Assembly (NCBI GenBank): GCA_025174535.1
Contig: JALBUN010000037.1
Coordinates: 1 to 64,000 of the forward strand
Length of the DNA stretch: 64,000 nucleotides
DNA from: Cantharellus purpuraceus
Lineage: Eukaryota; Basidiomycota; Agaricomycetes; Cantharellales; Hydnaceae
Reading direction: 5' to 3'
Positions within the stretch are counted from its first letter, which is position 1. Each line of letters opens with the position of its first letter. Made by a program: the position numbers and the translations under genes. Shown here piece after piece: positions 11,421 through 21,966 of this stretch. The notes under the pieces were generated by a model that saw only the letters and a list, made by a program, of their open reading frames with translations, was not told the origin of the DNA and did not search any database.

Positions 11421-12404
11421 ATGGCCTTTTCCAAATACATGATGACCGCTTTCGTACTGGCATCAGTCGTGTCCTGGACGAGGGCGGAATCGCATTTGGT
11501 TGTCTTTGACAACAGGTGCGCACCATCAGCACCCAACCCCGAGACTCGAGGCTCACCTTCATTTCATTTTCACAGATGCGGGTTCGGAACGGTCAACAGC
11601 ACGCTTGTCTTTTCGCTTGCGGACACTGTGGAATGACTTTGTATCATATAGCCCCTCCTCAAAGCAAACGGCCAGACGCTGTCCTTCGGTGCACCTTTCA
11701 GGTCAAACGGACCCTTGATTTCTGCTATAGCGTATGTTTCCCCAAGGAGTCTTTCGTGACATATGACGTCCTCACCCTTCCCCTTTCCCACGACGTTCAG
11801 GTTTCTCCAAACGGGTTCGTGAGCACCGCTTTCACTTGCATCCGTTAAGTGACATATCAACGTCTTGAGTTGACGGAGTCGATTCGCAGGCGGTTGTGGT
11901 GATAACGGCGAGGGCTGTACGCTCATAGAAACGACGCTGATAAACCCGGACCCGTCGAGGCCAGGAAGTGGGTCGAGCACGGATGTGTCGCTTATTCCGC
12001 CGTGAGTGCATGTCCATGTCGAGTTAATTGATGTGTCGTTCTCACCTTTTTCCAGGCATCGGTTTTCCGTAACAAGTGGATTTGGGTATGCAACTCTACC
12101 TACGTCGCCCGCACGCAAGGATAATCGTCTAATTTTCATCGCTGGGATTTAGGTACTTCAACGGGTGCGACGGCGCCGGGGCAGACTGTGAGTGGGAGGC
12201 GCGTGTCAAAATGACAGCGTTAACTGTGCCATTGACGCAGGCACGAACCCGAACTGCCCCACCGCATTCTTTGATCCGAATGATACCCAGGTGCAGGTGG
12301 CCTGTCAATCAGACAACGTGAGTCGTCCTGGTTGTCCTGCAGTAAGTGATTGTCATGTGAGAGACGTTACGTAGGTCAACCTCGCAATTACCTTTTGTGA
12401 CTGA
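11421..12404 (+). CDS. Small secreted cysteine-rich protein, 'glycopeptide' family, copy 2
   Basis: Nine exons: 11421-11515, 11576-11591, 11652-11731, 11801-11814, 11890-12001, 12056-12085, 12153-12187, 12241-12317, 12375-12404. They total 489 nt and encode 162 aa, the same length as copy 1. The signal peptide (MAFSKYMMTAFVLASVV, then WTRA) and all eight mature cysteines are kept. Here the fourth intron must use the weak donor GTTCGT (11815): the stronger GTGAGC at 11819 breaks the frame with the only good acceptor (11889). The protein reads LQTGGCGDNGEGC across that junction. Differences from copy 1 are mostly conservative (STGG to SFGA, HQPND to FDPND). The gene is intact by inspection. It lies downstream of the HEAT gene in the same orientation as copy 1, so the pair brackets that gene. 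Confidence 0.83.
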
Positions 12405-12746
12405 GGTGGTTGGAAAGGGGCGTTTGGATACTGTCATCAGTGTACAATATAGTGTTGGAAAACCAGCGAGGTTTTTTTTTGCTTCTGAGAGGGTTGCGCA
12501 TTTGCGGTCAGGAAATACGCCTCCACAAGATGACATAAACTCTTCATACTGATGCGACGACATGCACGGTTTGGAACCTTTTGTGCAAGGATTGACCAAG
12601 TCCGAATTTGGATTGTTACATGTTGCTCTCACGTTCCATTTGCGTCTGTTTCGCTGATCGATGTGTGTCAGCACTAACGCGATGTTGCGGAGTGACGCGT
12701 AGATGCGTTTGGCCTTGTTTGGTACTGGACTGTATACGTAAACGGA
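12405..12746. other. 3' flank of secreted-protein gene 2
   Basis: No gene recognised. This is the last stretch of host-like sequence before the palindrome at 12747 and the transposon-rich part of the window. Confidence 0.5.
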
Positions 12747-12791
12747 GGGATTCGTGGGAGAGGTTTGTCACAAACCTCTCCCACGAATCCC
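12747..12791. repeat. Perfect 45-bp palindrome at the host/transposon junction
   Basis: Left arm 12747-12768 begins GGGATTCGTGGGAGAG and ends GTTTGT; a single C is at 12769; right arm 12770-12791 is the exact reverse complement. All 22 bp pair. Copia gag-like sequence begins directly after it, with the gag N-terminus missing. It could be a fold-back formed when the truncated element was joined to the chromosome, or a transcriptional terminator-like hairpin by chance; I favour the first. Confidence 0.9.
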
Positions 12792-14607
12792 AGGTATGAT
12801 ACTTTGGGCTATCAGCATGCAGGGCAGATTCATGACAGTGAATGCATGGAGGATCACCACAGGTGAAGCTGAAAGACCCAAAGACACTGCTGAAGCCACA
12901 GAGTGGACACTCAAGAGAGAAAAAGCTGCTAGCATTATACTCAGGTTGCTCATACACACTCAATATGTGCATATCAAAGGCATCATGGATGATTCTACAG
13001 CCATGTGGAGGTGCCTAAAGGGTGCACACCAATCTCAAATAGCTAACAGCAGATACTACACAATGCAGAGATTGCTCAACATTCACAAAGATGACACTGA
13101 GTCACTCACAGAGTACTTTGCTCACATAACCACCATGACAAGAAACCTTGCTGCATTGGCACCTAGTGTGCTCACTCTACTGGAGATCATCAATGAAATC
13201 TGCCTCCACACTGTGATAGCAGGACTTGATCAAGTGGAGTATGGAGCATTCACTTCATCTCTACTCCTGCTAGGGAGCCTAGACCACTGTGCCATGGCAA
13301 CTGCATTCCAAAATAAGGATATGAAGTGTGAAGCATCACTTATTTAATTTGCTGTGCTTGTGGCTTCTCATGCCAAGACAACCAACCCCAATCCAAATGT
13401 GGTCTGCATGGTCTGCAAGAAAAAGGAGCATCCTGCTGGTAGATGCTGGGTGGCACACCCTGAACTGCAACTGGCACACATAGAACAATGAGGAAGAAAT
13501 GCCACAAGTGGAAAACCAAGGTCAATGAATAGTGCCCAGGAAGCAAAACAGGTGGATGGGACTCACAAACTTGCAACCAATGCAAGTCTTCCTACTGTGT
13601 TCTCATGCTTCTCACCTGATGACTCCTGGAACACAAACACCAGTGCCATGAGCCATATGACCCTGAGAAGAGAATGGTTTCATAATCATGAGCATTATCA
13701 CACACCAATCCACTTAGCAAATAATGATACAGTATATTCAGTGAGGCAGGGTGACATTTTTTTTGGCCAATTATAAATGGGATACAGGTCAAAGAAATAA
13801 GACTTTCCAGAGTCTTACATGTTCCCACATTACAAAGTAATTTACTGACAGTCATTCACCTCTTCACCCATCATGTGTTCATAACAAATATTACCAAGGA
13901 ACATATTTCTTTCTCATTCAATGAGGAATTACAGATGCAAGCATCAATATGAAATGGAGCAGGCTACCTAGATGGAATGACTATCCCAGATTTGGAACAA
14001 GTACTTGTCAGCACACAACGCATTGACACTTGTTCAGAATGATATCATTATACAATATTCTGATGTATATCTCATATACATCAGAATTTCAATGATACAT
14101 AAAGCCAGGGAGTTACAATTTAGATATCTTAAAAGATTTTGGATATCTGAAATTTTCAAAAATAGACATATATTTCATATAAACTTTACAATAAGATATT
14201 TGGTTAAGATGAACATAACTGTTTATGTGAATATAAGAGTAATGTAATTGGTATTATATAGGATATTTAGATATACAAATACCAGGTGGGGATTAAAGAT
14301 AGTTCAAATTATGTTACAAGTATTGTATAAGAAGAATCAATGATATTTGAATGTTCCCTCAACAGAGTTGCCACTAGTAAATGGGGAAAAAAGAATCATT
14401 TTTGAGAATTATGCCAAAATATCAAAATATGTTTTAATCTAGTATATTGTGTAAAATTTGAGGAAAATAAATTGTATATACATATTTAATGTATTTCTGA
14501 ACAAGTGTCATTGTTGACCAACTACTACTGCATAAGCAACTAGCACACATTGGCATGGCTCACCTGGAATGTCTCATCTTAAGGAATGCTGCTTCTTTGT
14601 AAATTGG
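12792..14607 (+). pseudogene. Ty1/copia gag-protease fragment (broken)
   Basis: 12793-13345 reads as copia Gag (UBN2/DUF4219-like: WAISMQGRFM, then LTEYFAHITTMTRNL) and ends at an in-frame TAA. The same frame continues into a CCHC zinc knuckle (VCMVCKKKEHPAGRC, cysteines at 13404, 13413 and 13444, histidine at 13429). A protease region follows (SHMTLRREWFHNHEHYHTPI, 13525-13776) in which the usual D-S/T-G catalytic triplet reads N-T-S, so it would be inactive. After a shift in the T8 run near 13757 the frame reads VLHVP.LQSNLL, typical of the protease to pre-integrase region. The MITE at 14025-14509 interrupts it. Beyond the MITE the sequence reads VDQLLLHKQLAH, the GAG-pre-integrase motif. 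The rest of pol is missing; the next element begins near 14608. Confidence 0.8.
14025..14509. mobile_element. 485-bp MITE with 15-bp terminal inverted repeats
   Basis: Starts GACACTTGTTCAGAA (14025-14039) and ends with the exact reverse complement TTCTGAACAAGTGTC (14495-14509). It is flanked by ATT on both sides (14022-14024 and 14510-14512), a 3-bp target duplication as in PIF/Harbinger elements. The interior is AT-rich and non-coding; the 80-codon frame inside is not convincing. It sits inside the copia fragment, whose reading frame is restored when the MITE and one ATT are removed. Related sequences are at 21651-21966 and 28297-28862. Confidence 0.88.
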
Positions 14608-14846
14608 TGTCTTAGTTCACACTGTTACACAGAACTCAACCAAGTATATTGGTTGTGTGATGTGCTGTACAGTGTGGTTGTTTACTAAGGTCTGTCTACT
14701 GTATGTGGACCCACACATGTACTTGGGTCCACTGGCTTATATAATAACTATACATATGCATACTATGGGTGCATATATCTACCAAGAAGACAGCATTCCT
14801 TAATAGAATGCTGCATACATTAATTATAATTATATACTATAGAATG
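14608..14846 (-). mobile_element. Hairpin-rich 270-bp repeat, truncated copy
   Basis: Starts TGTCTTAGTTCACACTG and contains the same hairpins as the full copy at 31064-31341: GTGGACCCA pairing TGGGTCCAC, and GCATTCC pairing GGAATGC. It breaks off at ACTATAG near 14846, before the GTAAGTACCC palindrome that ends complete copies. No coding capacity. Orientation is given relative to the copy at 60592-60869. Confidence 0.65.
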
Positions 14847-15250
14847 AGGCACAATCTCATTCAGTACTTTTTAATCATACAGCTCCTTATGAAGCTGCTC
14901 CAATGAGTCAGTGTCCATATGATCATCTTGATTATATGGCTCTAGAGGGGGATGGCTCTCAGTTGTCCCCAACGTGGTTGTGGTATCCTCATCCACTTGA
15001 ATGGATGAGGAGGATGCAATTGCTACTGCAGCATCCCAATTGAGGTCACAATTAACTTGATCGTGACCTAAATGCTCAGCAAGAGAGTGTTTAGCAGCTT
15101 TATGAGCTGCTTGGGAGACTCCTTGAGTCCCCTGCTTTCACTTACCAACCCTGGTAGGCTGGTTAAATGCTGCTCCAGAGGTGATGCATTTAGCAAATTC
15201 CTCTAATATAGCAGCACAATTGGGGGTGATGTCTCCCGATCACCCAAACC
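14847..15250 (+). other. Hairpin-tiled non-coding segment of the gypsy-related composite
   Basis: Matches 50719-51118 and, inverted, 40813-41215. It contains successive stems such as CAGCT/AGCTG, CCTCATCCA/TGGATGAGG, AGGTCAC/GTGACCT and AGCAGCT/AGCTGCT. No intact reading frame. It lies between the 270-bp repeat and the long LTR-like repeat at 15251. Confidence 0.6.
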
Positions 15251-15529
15251 TGTATGGGAACTGGTTTTCCCTTAAAAGATCTTGTTTAAAGTCCCAAAAC
15301 TGTACAATTTCGCTTCATGGCCTTAAAATATCAGCATATATGTGCTGCTTTCTCTTGATTCAGGGCCATTCAAATATTCTCTATTTTTTCATATTTTTTT
15401 CAGGAATTTTCCATGCAGAAATGAGTCTACAAACTTATTGTTCTGCTGGGTGGGGTTTTGGGACCCACATGGACCCACAAACCTTTGCAGATGTCAGCAG
15501 CCCCAAAGTCAGCCAGAGTCACCTGGACA

Positions 15530-15850
15530 ACTGACTCATTTTTAATCACATGACTCATTTCAATCTCCAACTCAATCTGGTCACCACTGCCAGTAAATGC
15601 TTAATATCTTCGCAACCACTGCACCTCCTGACTCCATTTTCAGTGGAGAGTTCAATAGAAGCTGTGCCTACCCATAGCTGTGCTAATCAGCCCGGGAAAC
15701 GAAGTATTGACCGAGTTATTTGAGTAATGGTGACTCATGCAATGACTTCTGCCATGACTCATATCATGACTCCTGTGATTACTCATACTATGACTCCTGC
15801 TCTGAGTCACACTATGACTCCATCCATGACTCATGCCATGAGTCAGAGCA
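15530..15850 (+). promoter_or_regulatory. Array of TGACTC (bZIP/Gcn4-type) sites upstream of a TATA box
   Basis: About eleven copies of TGACTC or its complement GAGTCA lie between 15530 and 15850, most of them in 15729-15850 at intervals of 10-20 bp. They end about 125 bp before the TATA box at 15976. TGACTCA is the classic AP-1/Gcn4 core. The inverted outer copy (63930-64000) has the same array up to the window edge; the inner L5 copies at 41.2-42.4 and 49.5-50.7 kb do not. Function as an LTR enhancer is inferred. Confidence 0.55.
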
Positions 15851-16412
15851 AATCAAGCAGCTCATTGGCTAGGAAACTTCCACCCCCTTCTCACATATTC
15901 CACTAGCTTCCAGTAGTTTCCATCTATCAATAGGTAGAAGTTTCCAGTAGTATTAGTCAGCTCTTGTAAATACAATATAAAAGGAGCCCATTCTGCCTCT
16001 GAATAAATAACCATTTCTACCCCATCATTTGCACATCAGTGTGACTAGAGTGACATACAGTGTCATCCTCTATATCTCAGTAACTGTTGATTGTTCAGTT
16101 CAAGGGTTGCTTACAGTTGTGTAACTGTATTTGATTGCACTCAAAGTAGTGATTGTCCTGCTTTGGGTGTGAGTGTAGTATCTACCTCGCATGACTACGA
16201 ATCTATAGGGTGAGATTGTCTGTCGATAGTCCTGCCATTAGTGTTCTTTGTTTAAGTTACTAGTGTGTACTGCCTTTGCAGAGCATTAAGATCTTGAACT
16301 CGTGTGAAGCAGTTGCTAGACTACTTCACACATCGCTGTTACCCGCTTCAGAGTGTTACTGGTTGGACGGTCGGATTCATCCACCTACTTCCTCTAGCCT
16401 CTAAGTGCATTC
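15777..16412 (+). repeat. Outer segment of giant inverted repeat, left side
   Basis: Pairs base for base with the reverse complement of 63365-64000 (coordinate sum 79777 at both ends, so no net indel over 636 bp). Only rare substitutions were seen, for example CTTGTAAAT here against CCTGTAAAT in the partner. The match ends exactly where copia LTR sequence begins at 16413 and continues to the window end on the other side. Confidence 0.9.
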
Positions 16413-16770
16413 TGTTGAAAATTTCGCCTTGCTGGGGAGGTGTAGAGAGTAGATTTCGAATAATGACAGAGGGAGTGATGGGAACTGGGTGTATGCGTAG
16501 TCGAATTGAAGATATATCTTGGGAGTATCCTCGTACGAAGTTTGATGAGATTTGGTGTAGTCCTCGTCTAGATATTGACAATTTGAGCAGGGATCAGGAG
16601 CAGATGACTCGAACGAGAGTAAATGCTTAATAGAAAATCAACCAGTGGAGATTAGGCTTCACAAACTGGGATATTCTTAAATAGATGGTGCAATGCTTTA
16701 GCAAGAGCTGTGCAAAGGCTTGAAGGGGAAATTCAAGAGTTAAAAGTTCTGGAGTTATTCAGAAGCAGGA
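16413..16770 (-). repeat. Copia 3' LTR
   Basis: Begins TGTTGAAAATTTCG at 16413 and runs to about TTCAGAAGCA (16770), followed by GGAGTCCTCCCCTT, the complement of a polypurine tract. Roughly 360 bp. It differs from the other LTR by many transitions (for example CGTACGAAG against CATATGAAG), so the element is old. Confidence 0.7.
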
Positions 16771-16864
16771 GTCCTCCCCTTCTAACCACACAGTCCCCTC
16801 AATGAAAACAAGCTCCTGTTCCCCCTATCTCCTAACCCCTTTCTCCCATAATCAATATGCCCCC

Positions 16865-19800
16865 TCAAGCACAGCAAATACTAAGCGAAGCAAGTAGGTG
16901 CTGGTGCTTGCGTGGAGATAGTGGTTTGGTGAGGATGTCTGCTGGATTTTCATGTGTAGGGATGTAGTGCAAGACGATGTTGCCCTTCGAGACCTGATCA
17001 CGTGTGTAGTGATAATGTGTGTCGATATGCTTGGTTCGATTGTTGTTGACGTCGTTGTTGGCAAACATGATGAAGGATTGATTGTCAGTAAAGACAGGGA
17101 TTGGAGTGAAGATGTGTGAAAAGTCCTGTCCCAATCTTATCAACCTCCGCTGATGCAAATGATCCCGCAATGAGCTTGGATTCCATCGATGATCATGAGA
17201 TGCAAGTCCGCCTCTTTGAAGCCCAGGAAAGGGGTGCACTATTGTATGTGAAAATCCAGCCAGTTGTTGATTTATGATTGTTAACATCGCCTGTGAAATC
17301 TGCATCTGTGAAACCTGCAAGGTTATGTGCATATCCTTGAACTCCCTTTCCATCTTTCTGAAAGAGAATGCCATAGTTCGCCGTGTGTTGTAGATATCAA
17401 ACTATTCTCTTCACGGCTTCCCAGTAATCGGCTGTGGGTTGTGACATAAACTGGGCACACTTGTTTGTGGTGTACGCAACATCAGGTCGAGTGGAAACTG
17501 CACAGAGTTAATGCAGCCGATGAGAGAGGCATATGGGGCATTAATGGTGTCGTCAGAATTTGTTGAGGTGCGCAAGTCAAGTGACGGGTCCATGGGGCTG
17601 TTGATTGACTTTCCAGGTGTTATCTCAAAGTGTTTGGCGATTGTATTGATAAATGCAGGTTGAGATATATGTATCGTCCCATCGGTTTGATTTCTGTGGA
17701 TTTTAATGCCTAATAAACGCGTTGGCTCACCCAGGTCTTGGATATCAAATGCGTCGCTAATATCCTTAACAAGTCCCTCCATTGCCTCCTTTGTATTCAT
17801 TGCCAGCAGCCCATCGTCTACATACCAACTGGCTATTTCAATGGATCCCAGTTCCTTGTTTCGAAAGTAGATGGTTCCATTGGCCTCTCCAGGTTTGAAA
17901 CCAAGTTTCATCAACTTCTCTTTTAGCGTCTGGTACCAGACTTGTCTGGATTGCTTGAGGCCGTAGATGCCCTTATTCAGCTTGCAAACGAGATGTTCCT
18001 TCCCTTTTACAACAAATCCTTTGGGCTGTTTCATGTAAACAGTCTCCTCAAGTGCACCATTCAGGTATGCCCCCTTAATGTTGATTTGATGCAGTTTGAG
18101 GTCGTACTGGGTGGCAAGTGCAAAGATGAGTCGTATGGATGTAAATCTGATAGTAGGCGAGTATGTTTCATTGAAATCGATGCCTTCGACCTGAGAGAAA
18201 CCCTGCATGACGAGTCTAGCTTTTCATTTGTCAAGGTTGCCCAGATTATCCTTTTTGACATGAAAAACCCATCTGCTACCGACTATGTTTGTGTGAGTTG
18301 GTTTCTCAACGAGTGTCCATGTTTTGTAACTCATCAGGTTTCCATATTCTGTTTCACAGGCTCTTCTCCATTCAGGAGCATTGATGGATTTCATTGTGTC
18401 CCCATAGTTGGCTGGCTCATCCTCAGCGAGTGTAACAAAGGCTTGTTCAGTTTTTTCCAGATTGATTATTCCATTCGAGAAAGCTGATATATTTGAGTAT
18501 AGTGCCTTGATTTGTTTTCCCTGTCCATAGGTAACATTGGACGGGTTGAGCCAGGCACCCCGCTTGAAGTCCTTGGGCATGTATGTTTCTTCTTCCTCTG
18601 GTTCTCCTTCTTCTTCGGCAGTTCCTTCTTCCCTCACTCCTCCACCGGCTGTTCCTTCTTCCCTTGCTCGTCCACCAGCTGTTCCTTCTTCCCTCGCTCC
18701 TCCATTCCAATCCACTCCTTCAATCCCAGCCTCTTCCTCAGCTCCCCTCTCCAGGTGTGAAGGGAAGCTCATGGTCCTTGGTCCATTGGGTGACGGGCGT
18801 TGGTGCTTCAATAGGAGTGATTTGGATCGGTATGTCCTCTTTCCAGAGGTCTGGGAGGTCATCCATGTCGGTCGCGTGTATAGTTACACGTTTGATGTGA
18901 TCCGCTTCATCAAATATGACATTGCAAGCCTTCATGATGGTATGGGTGTGCAGGATCCATATCTTGTATGACTTTGAGTTATCAAAGTAGCTGACAAATA
19001 TTCCTTCCACTGATCTGAAGTCGCCCTTTCTTCTGATAGGTTTTGGTACAAGGGCACAGCACTTTGCGCCATATGTCCTTAGCCAATCTATTCTGGGCCT
19101 GTTTCCCCAGAAGGCTTCATGTGGGGACATATTGATACAACTGTGAAGTAGACGGTTTTTGATGAAGTTCACCGTATGGGTCGCTGACACCCAAAATTTG
19201 TTGGACAGACCAGAGTCATGCAAAAGGGTGAGCAAGCCTTCTTGAAGTATTTGATTGTATCTTTCAGCAATCCCATTGTGCTCTGGAGTATATGGTGAAG
19301 TAGTTTCATGTGTTATTCCTAGCTCACCGCATAACTCCTGGAATTTGTGTCCAGTATATTCTTCACCATTGTCGGTCCTTATTCTCTTGACATGTGCACC
19401 TTTTTGCCTTGTGATCCATGCTAGATAGCACTTGAACGAATCAGTGACTGTCCTACACTCCTTGTTCTTCAAAAATTCAATGCTGACATATCTGCTCTTG
19501 AGATCGATCCAAGTTACAAAGTATCTGTATCCTCCAATGGATGGTTCGAAGGGACCACAGAGATCCGATGCAAGTATATTGCTTATGTCCTTGGGGATTT
19601 CTTCTACTTTCTGGAATGGTGCGTGCACTTGTTTTCCATATGGGCAGTTCGTACATTGACTGATTTGATTGAGGTTGATCTTTGTGGGTAGGCCGATGAC
19701 AATATTGCCCTTCAACATTTTGTCAATTGTAGAATAACTTGCATGTGCAAGTCAATGGTGCCAAAGGGTTGCCTCTGGTGGTTCCATAGAGGAATGAACT

Positions 19801-21290
19801 TGTTCGTGAGTGGTTTCCATTGTAGTGTGGAATGCAAATAGATTGTTGACTTTTGAACCCTGTGCGATTATGGTGTTATCTATGGACAGATAGGAGCAGT
19901 CTTTGGTGAAAGATATGTCCACATTTGCATTTGTGATATGTCTGACTGATAATAAGTTCATGTTGAGTTTTGGAACATATACGATGTCATGCAGGGTCAC
20001 TGGTATGTCGTCCACTGTGTCTGAATGAATAGTGATATCAATGATTCCTCATTTGTTGGCAGTGAAAGATTCTCCACTTGCAGTCTTGATCGTGAGGGTA
20101 GGGACCGTATACATTGTCTTGAACATCCATTTGTTTCTGCATATATGGCTGGATGCGGCTGAGTCCATGAACCATAGGTGAGACACTTCTTTGATTGAAG
20201 AGAATGCTAGAGTATTTGTTGATACAATTAGCTTTGGCTCTTTGTCAGGTTCAACCTCAGGTATTCGTGCCATCAGGGCAATATTCATCCTCTTCTGTTC
20301 AGCTAATCTTGCTGGAGTCGTTGTTTTGGGAATGTTTGAGGTGGTGGAGCAATTAGAGACTGAGGGAGCAGGTGGTGAGCTTCTGTTTGGAATAATATTC
20401 GATCCAAACTGATTATTCCATGGTGCTTGGCCCTCCATTCCACCTCCTCATGTGTAACATTTGACTGAAGTGTGGCCTTGTTTCCTACAATTTGTGCAAT
20501 AGTAATTCATCCTTTGGTTAGGGGATTGGAATGGAGTGGGAGTGAATGTAGGTTGTTGATTGTTATTAGATGTTCTTGGGTTGCTGATGCTTTGGCCTTG
20601 AGGCATGAACCTGGCAGTGAATGCAGTAGCAGCTTGGCTGGAAATCTCCAGTGCGCTAAGGTCTGCTTCATGTGCTTCCAATTTCTGCTCAATCTTGTTA
20701 ACATCCATGTGAATCATTCAAATAGTTTGAGCAATGGATCGCCATGATTCTGGGACATTTCATAGGATTGTGGCAGCGTGAGTCGAGTCAGGTATAAGCT
20801 CCCCCATTTTTCCAAGCTGACTTCTGTATTCTTTCATCGTTGTTAGGTATGAACTGACAGACTGGCCTTCCACCATGTGATAGTTTTCATATCTTGTCCT
20901 CATGATGCTGATTTTGCTTGGATCCTTCGATTCGAATTTATTTGTTAGGATTGTCCAGGCTTCCAAAGCTCTATCAGTCTCATCGATCGCAGTTTGTTGC
21001 TCGGGTGAAATGCATAAGAGGATCTGGTTGTAGCTGGTGTTGTTTCTATCATGCCATTCATCAATCTTCTGTGCAAGGGGGACTTCTCCTGCGAGTTGAA
21101 TTCCTCCAACCAATGTAGTAGTGGTATTTCATTCCATAGGGAGTTCATCTGTTCCTAGAATAGTCACATATAGACCTCTGTTGCATGCAGTTGCAAGTAG
21201 CTCTCACTTTCAAGAGACCCAGTTATCTCTACTCAACTTGGGCCTAATCTCTCTGAATTTGTGAATGTCATGTTTAGCTGGTTGGGCCAT
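16865..21290 (-). pseudogene. Copia gag-pol polyprotein, many nonsense codons
   Basis: Start ATG at 21290 (MAQPAKHDIHKFREI). Domains in order: Gag/UBN2 (to about 20760), CCHC zinc knuckle (YYCTNCRKQGHTSVKCYT, near 20460-20515), protease region with MDSAASSH (near 20150), GAG-pre-integrase (WHH*LAHAS near 19750), integrase core (YFVTWIDLKSRY; RTDNGEEYTG; TPEHNGIAER, 19718-19260), a low-complexity acidic linker, reverse transcriptase with intact YVDD (SWYVDDGLLA, about 17810), and RNase H ending IPTHENPADILTKPLS near 16920. Premature stops interrupt it, mostly TGA where CGA or TGG is expected (after WVS, after LPME, before GGGMEGQ, before LAHAS), plus small frameshifts. The reverse transcriptase core itself (18208-17411) is an open frame of 265 codons. 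Confidence 0.88.
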
Positions 21291-21333
21291 TGATATATAT
21301 GTGCAATCAAAGAGTACTGAGACTCCTAATCTT

Positions 21334-21650
21334 TGTTGAAAATTTTACCTTACTGGGGGGGGGTGTGGAGAGTAGATTTCAAATAGTGACAGAGGGAGTG
21401 ATGGGAACTGGGTATATGGTAGTTGAATTGAAGATATATCTTGGGAGTATCCTCATATGAAGTTTGATGAGATTTGTTGTAGTCCTCGTCTAGATATTGA
21501 CAATTTGAGCAGGGATCAGGAGCAGATGACTTGAATGAAAGTAAATGCTTAATATAAAATCAACCAGTGGAGCTTAGGCTTTGCAAACTGGGATTCAAAT
21601 AGATGTTGCAATACTTTAGAAGAGTATGCAAAGGCTTGAAGAAATTCAAG
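21334..21650 (-). repeat. Copia 5' LTR, truncated
   Basis: Begins TGTTGAAAATTTTACC at 21334 and follows the other LTR until AAATTCAAG at 21650, where AT-rich MITE sequence starts. The promoter end of the LTR is therefore lost, so the element cannot be transcribed from its own LTR. Confidence 0.7.
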
Positions 21651-21966
21651 TTTTATATAAGGTATTTAGATATACAAATACCAGGTGGGGATTAAAGATA
21701 GTTCAAATTATGTTACAAGTATTGTATAAGAAAGAATCAATGATATTTGGATGTTCCTTCAAGAGAGTTGCCACCACTAAATCAGGAAAAAAGAATTATT
21801 TTTGAGAATTATGCCAAAATATCAAAATATGTTTTAATCTAGTATATTGTGTAAAATTTGAGAATCATGTTGAAATATGAAAATAAGTTTGAATTGAAGT
21901 GTATTGTATAAAATTTGAGGAAAATAGGTTGTACATACGTATTTGTTGTATTTCTGAATAAGCGTC
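21651..21966. mobile_element. MITE right half (left half deleted)
   Basis: Almost identical to 28547-28862, ending in TTCTGAATAAGCGTC. Its left half and left terminal repeat are missing and are replaced by copia LTR. With the complete copy at 28297 it brackets the AT-rich gene block as a direct repeat. Confidence 0.8.

Larger units (their letters stand above)
15251..16412 (+). mobile_element. Long LTR-like repeat L5, right end cut by copia insertion
   Basis: Starts TGTATGGGAAC at 15251, as the complete copy does at 49479. It has a TATA box (TATAAAAG, 15976-15983) and an upstream array of TGACTC sites, then about 430 bp of transcribed-leader-like sequence. It ends abruptly at 16412 (GTGCATTC), where the copia LTR begins. 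Other copies: 41216-42455 (minus), 49479-50718 (plus) and 63366-64000 (minus, continuing outside the window). Promoter elements and the TG start argue for an LTR; the 3' boundary is not certain. Confidence 0.6.
16413..21650 (-). mobile_element. Ty1/copia retrotransposon, decayed, 5' LTR truncated
   Basis: The element reads right to left: 5' LTR (21334-21650, truncated), gag-pol (21290-16865), pyrimidine-rich strand (a polypurine tract on the coding strand) near 16770-16785, and 3' LTR (16413 to about 16770). Both LTRs start TGTTGAAAAT on the plus strand and share long stretches such as GAGTAGATTTC and GATATATCTTGGGAGTATCC. The insertion point on the left is GTGCATTC of the L5 repeat. The expected continuation of L5 is not found at the right end, because the right LTR is joined at 21650 to a truncated MITE. 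Confidence 0.85.

Noticed and set aside
12405..12746. A 121-codon minus-strand frame (12674-12309) as a gene
   Set aside because: Overlaps the last exons of the secreted-protein gene on the other strand and has no recognisable domain.
14005..14247. 80-codon frame inside the MITE
   Set aside because: Spans the MITE border and is AT-biased; MITEs are non-coding and the related copy at 28297 does not keep the frame.
16304..16630. 108-codon plus-strand frame
   Set aside because: Crosses the L5/copia LTR junction at 16413; a chance frame in repeats.
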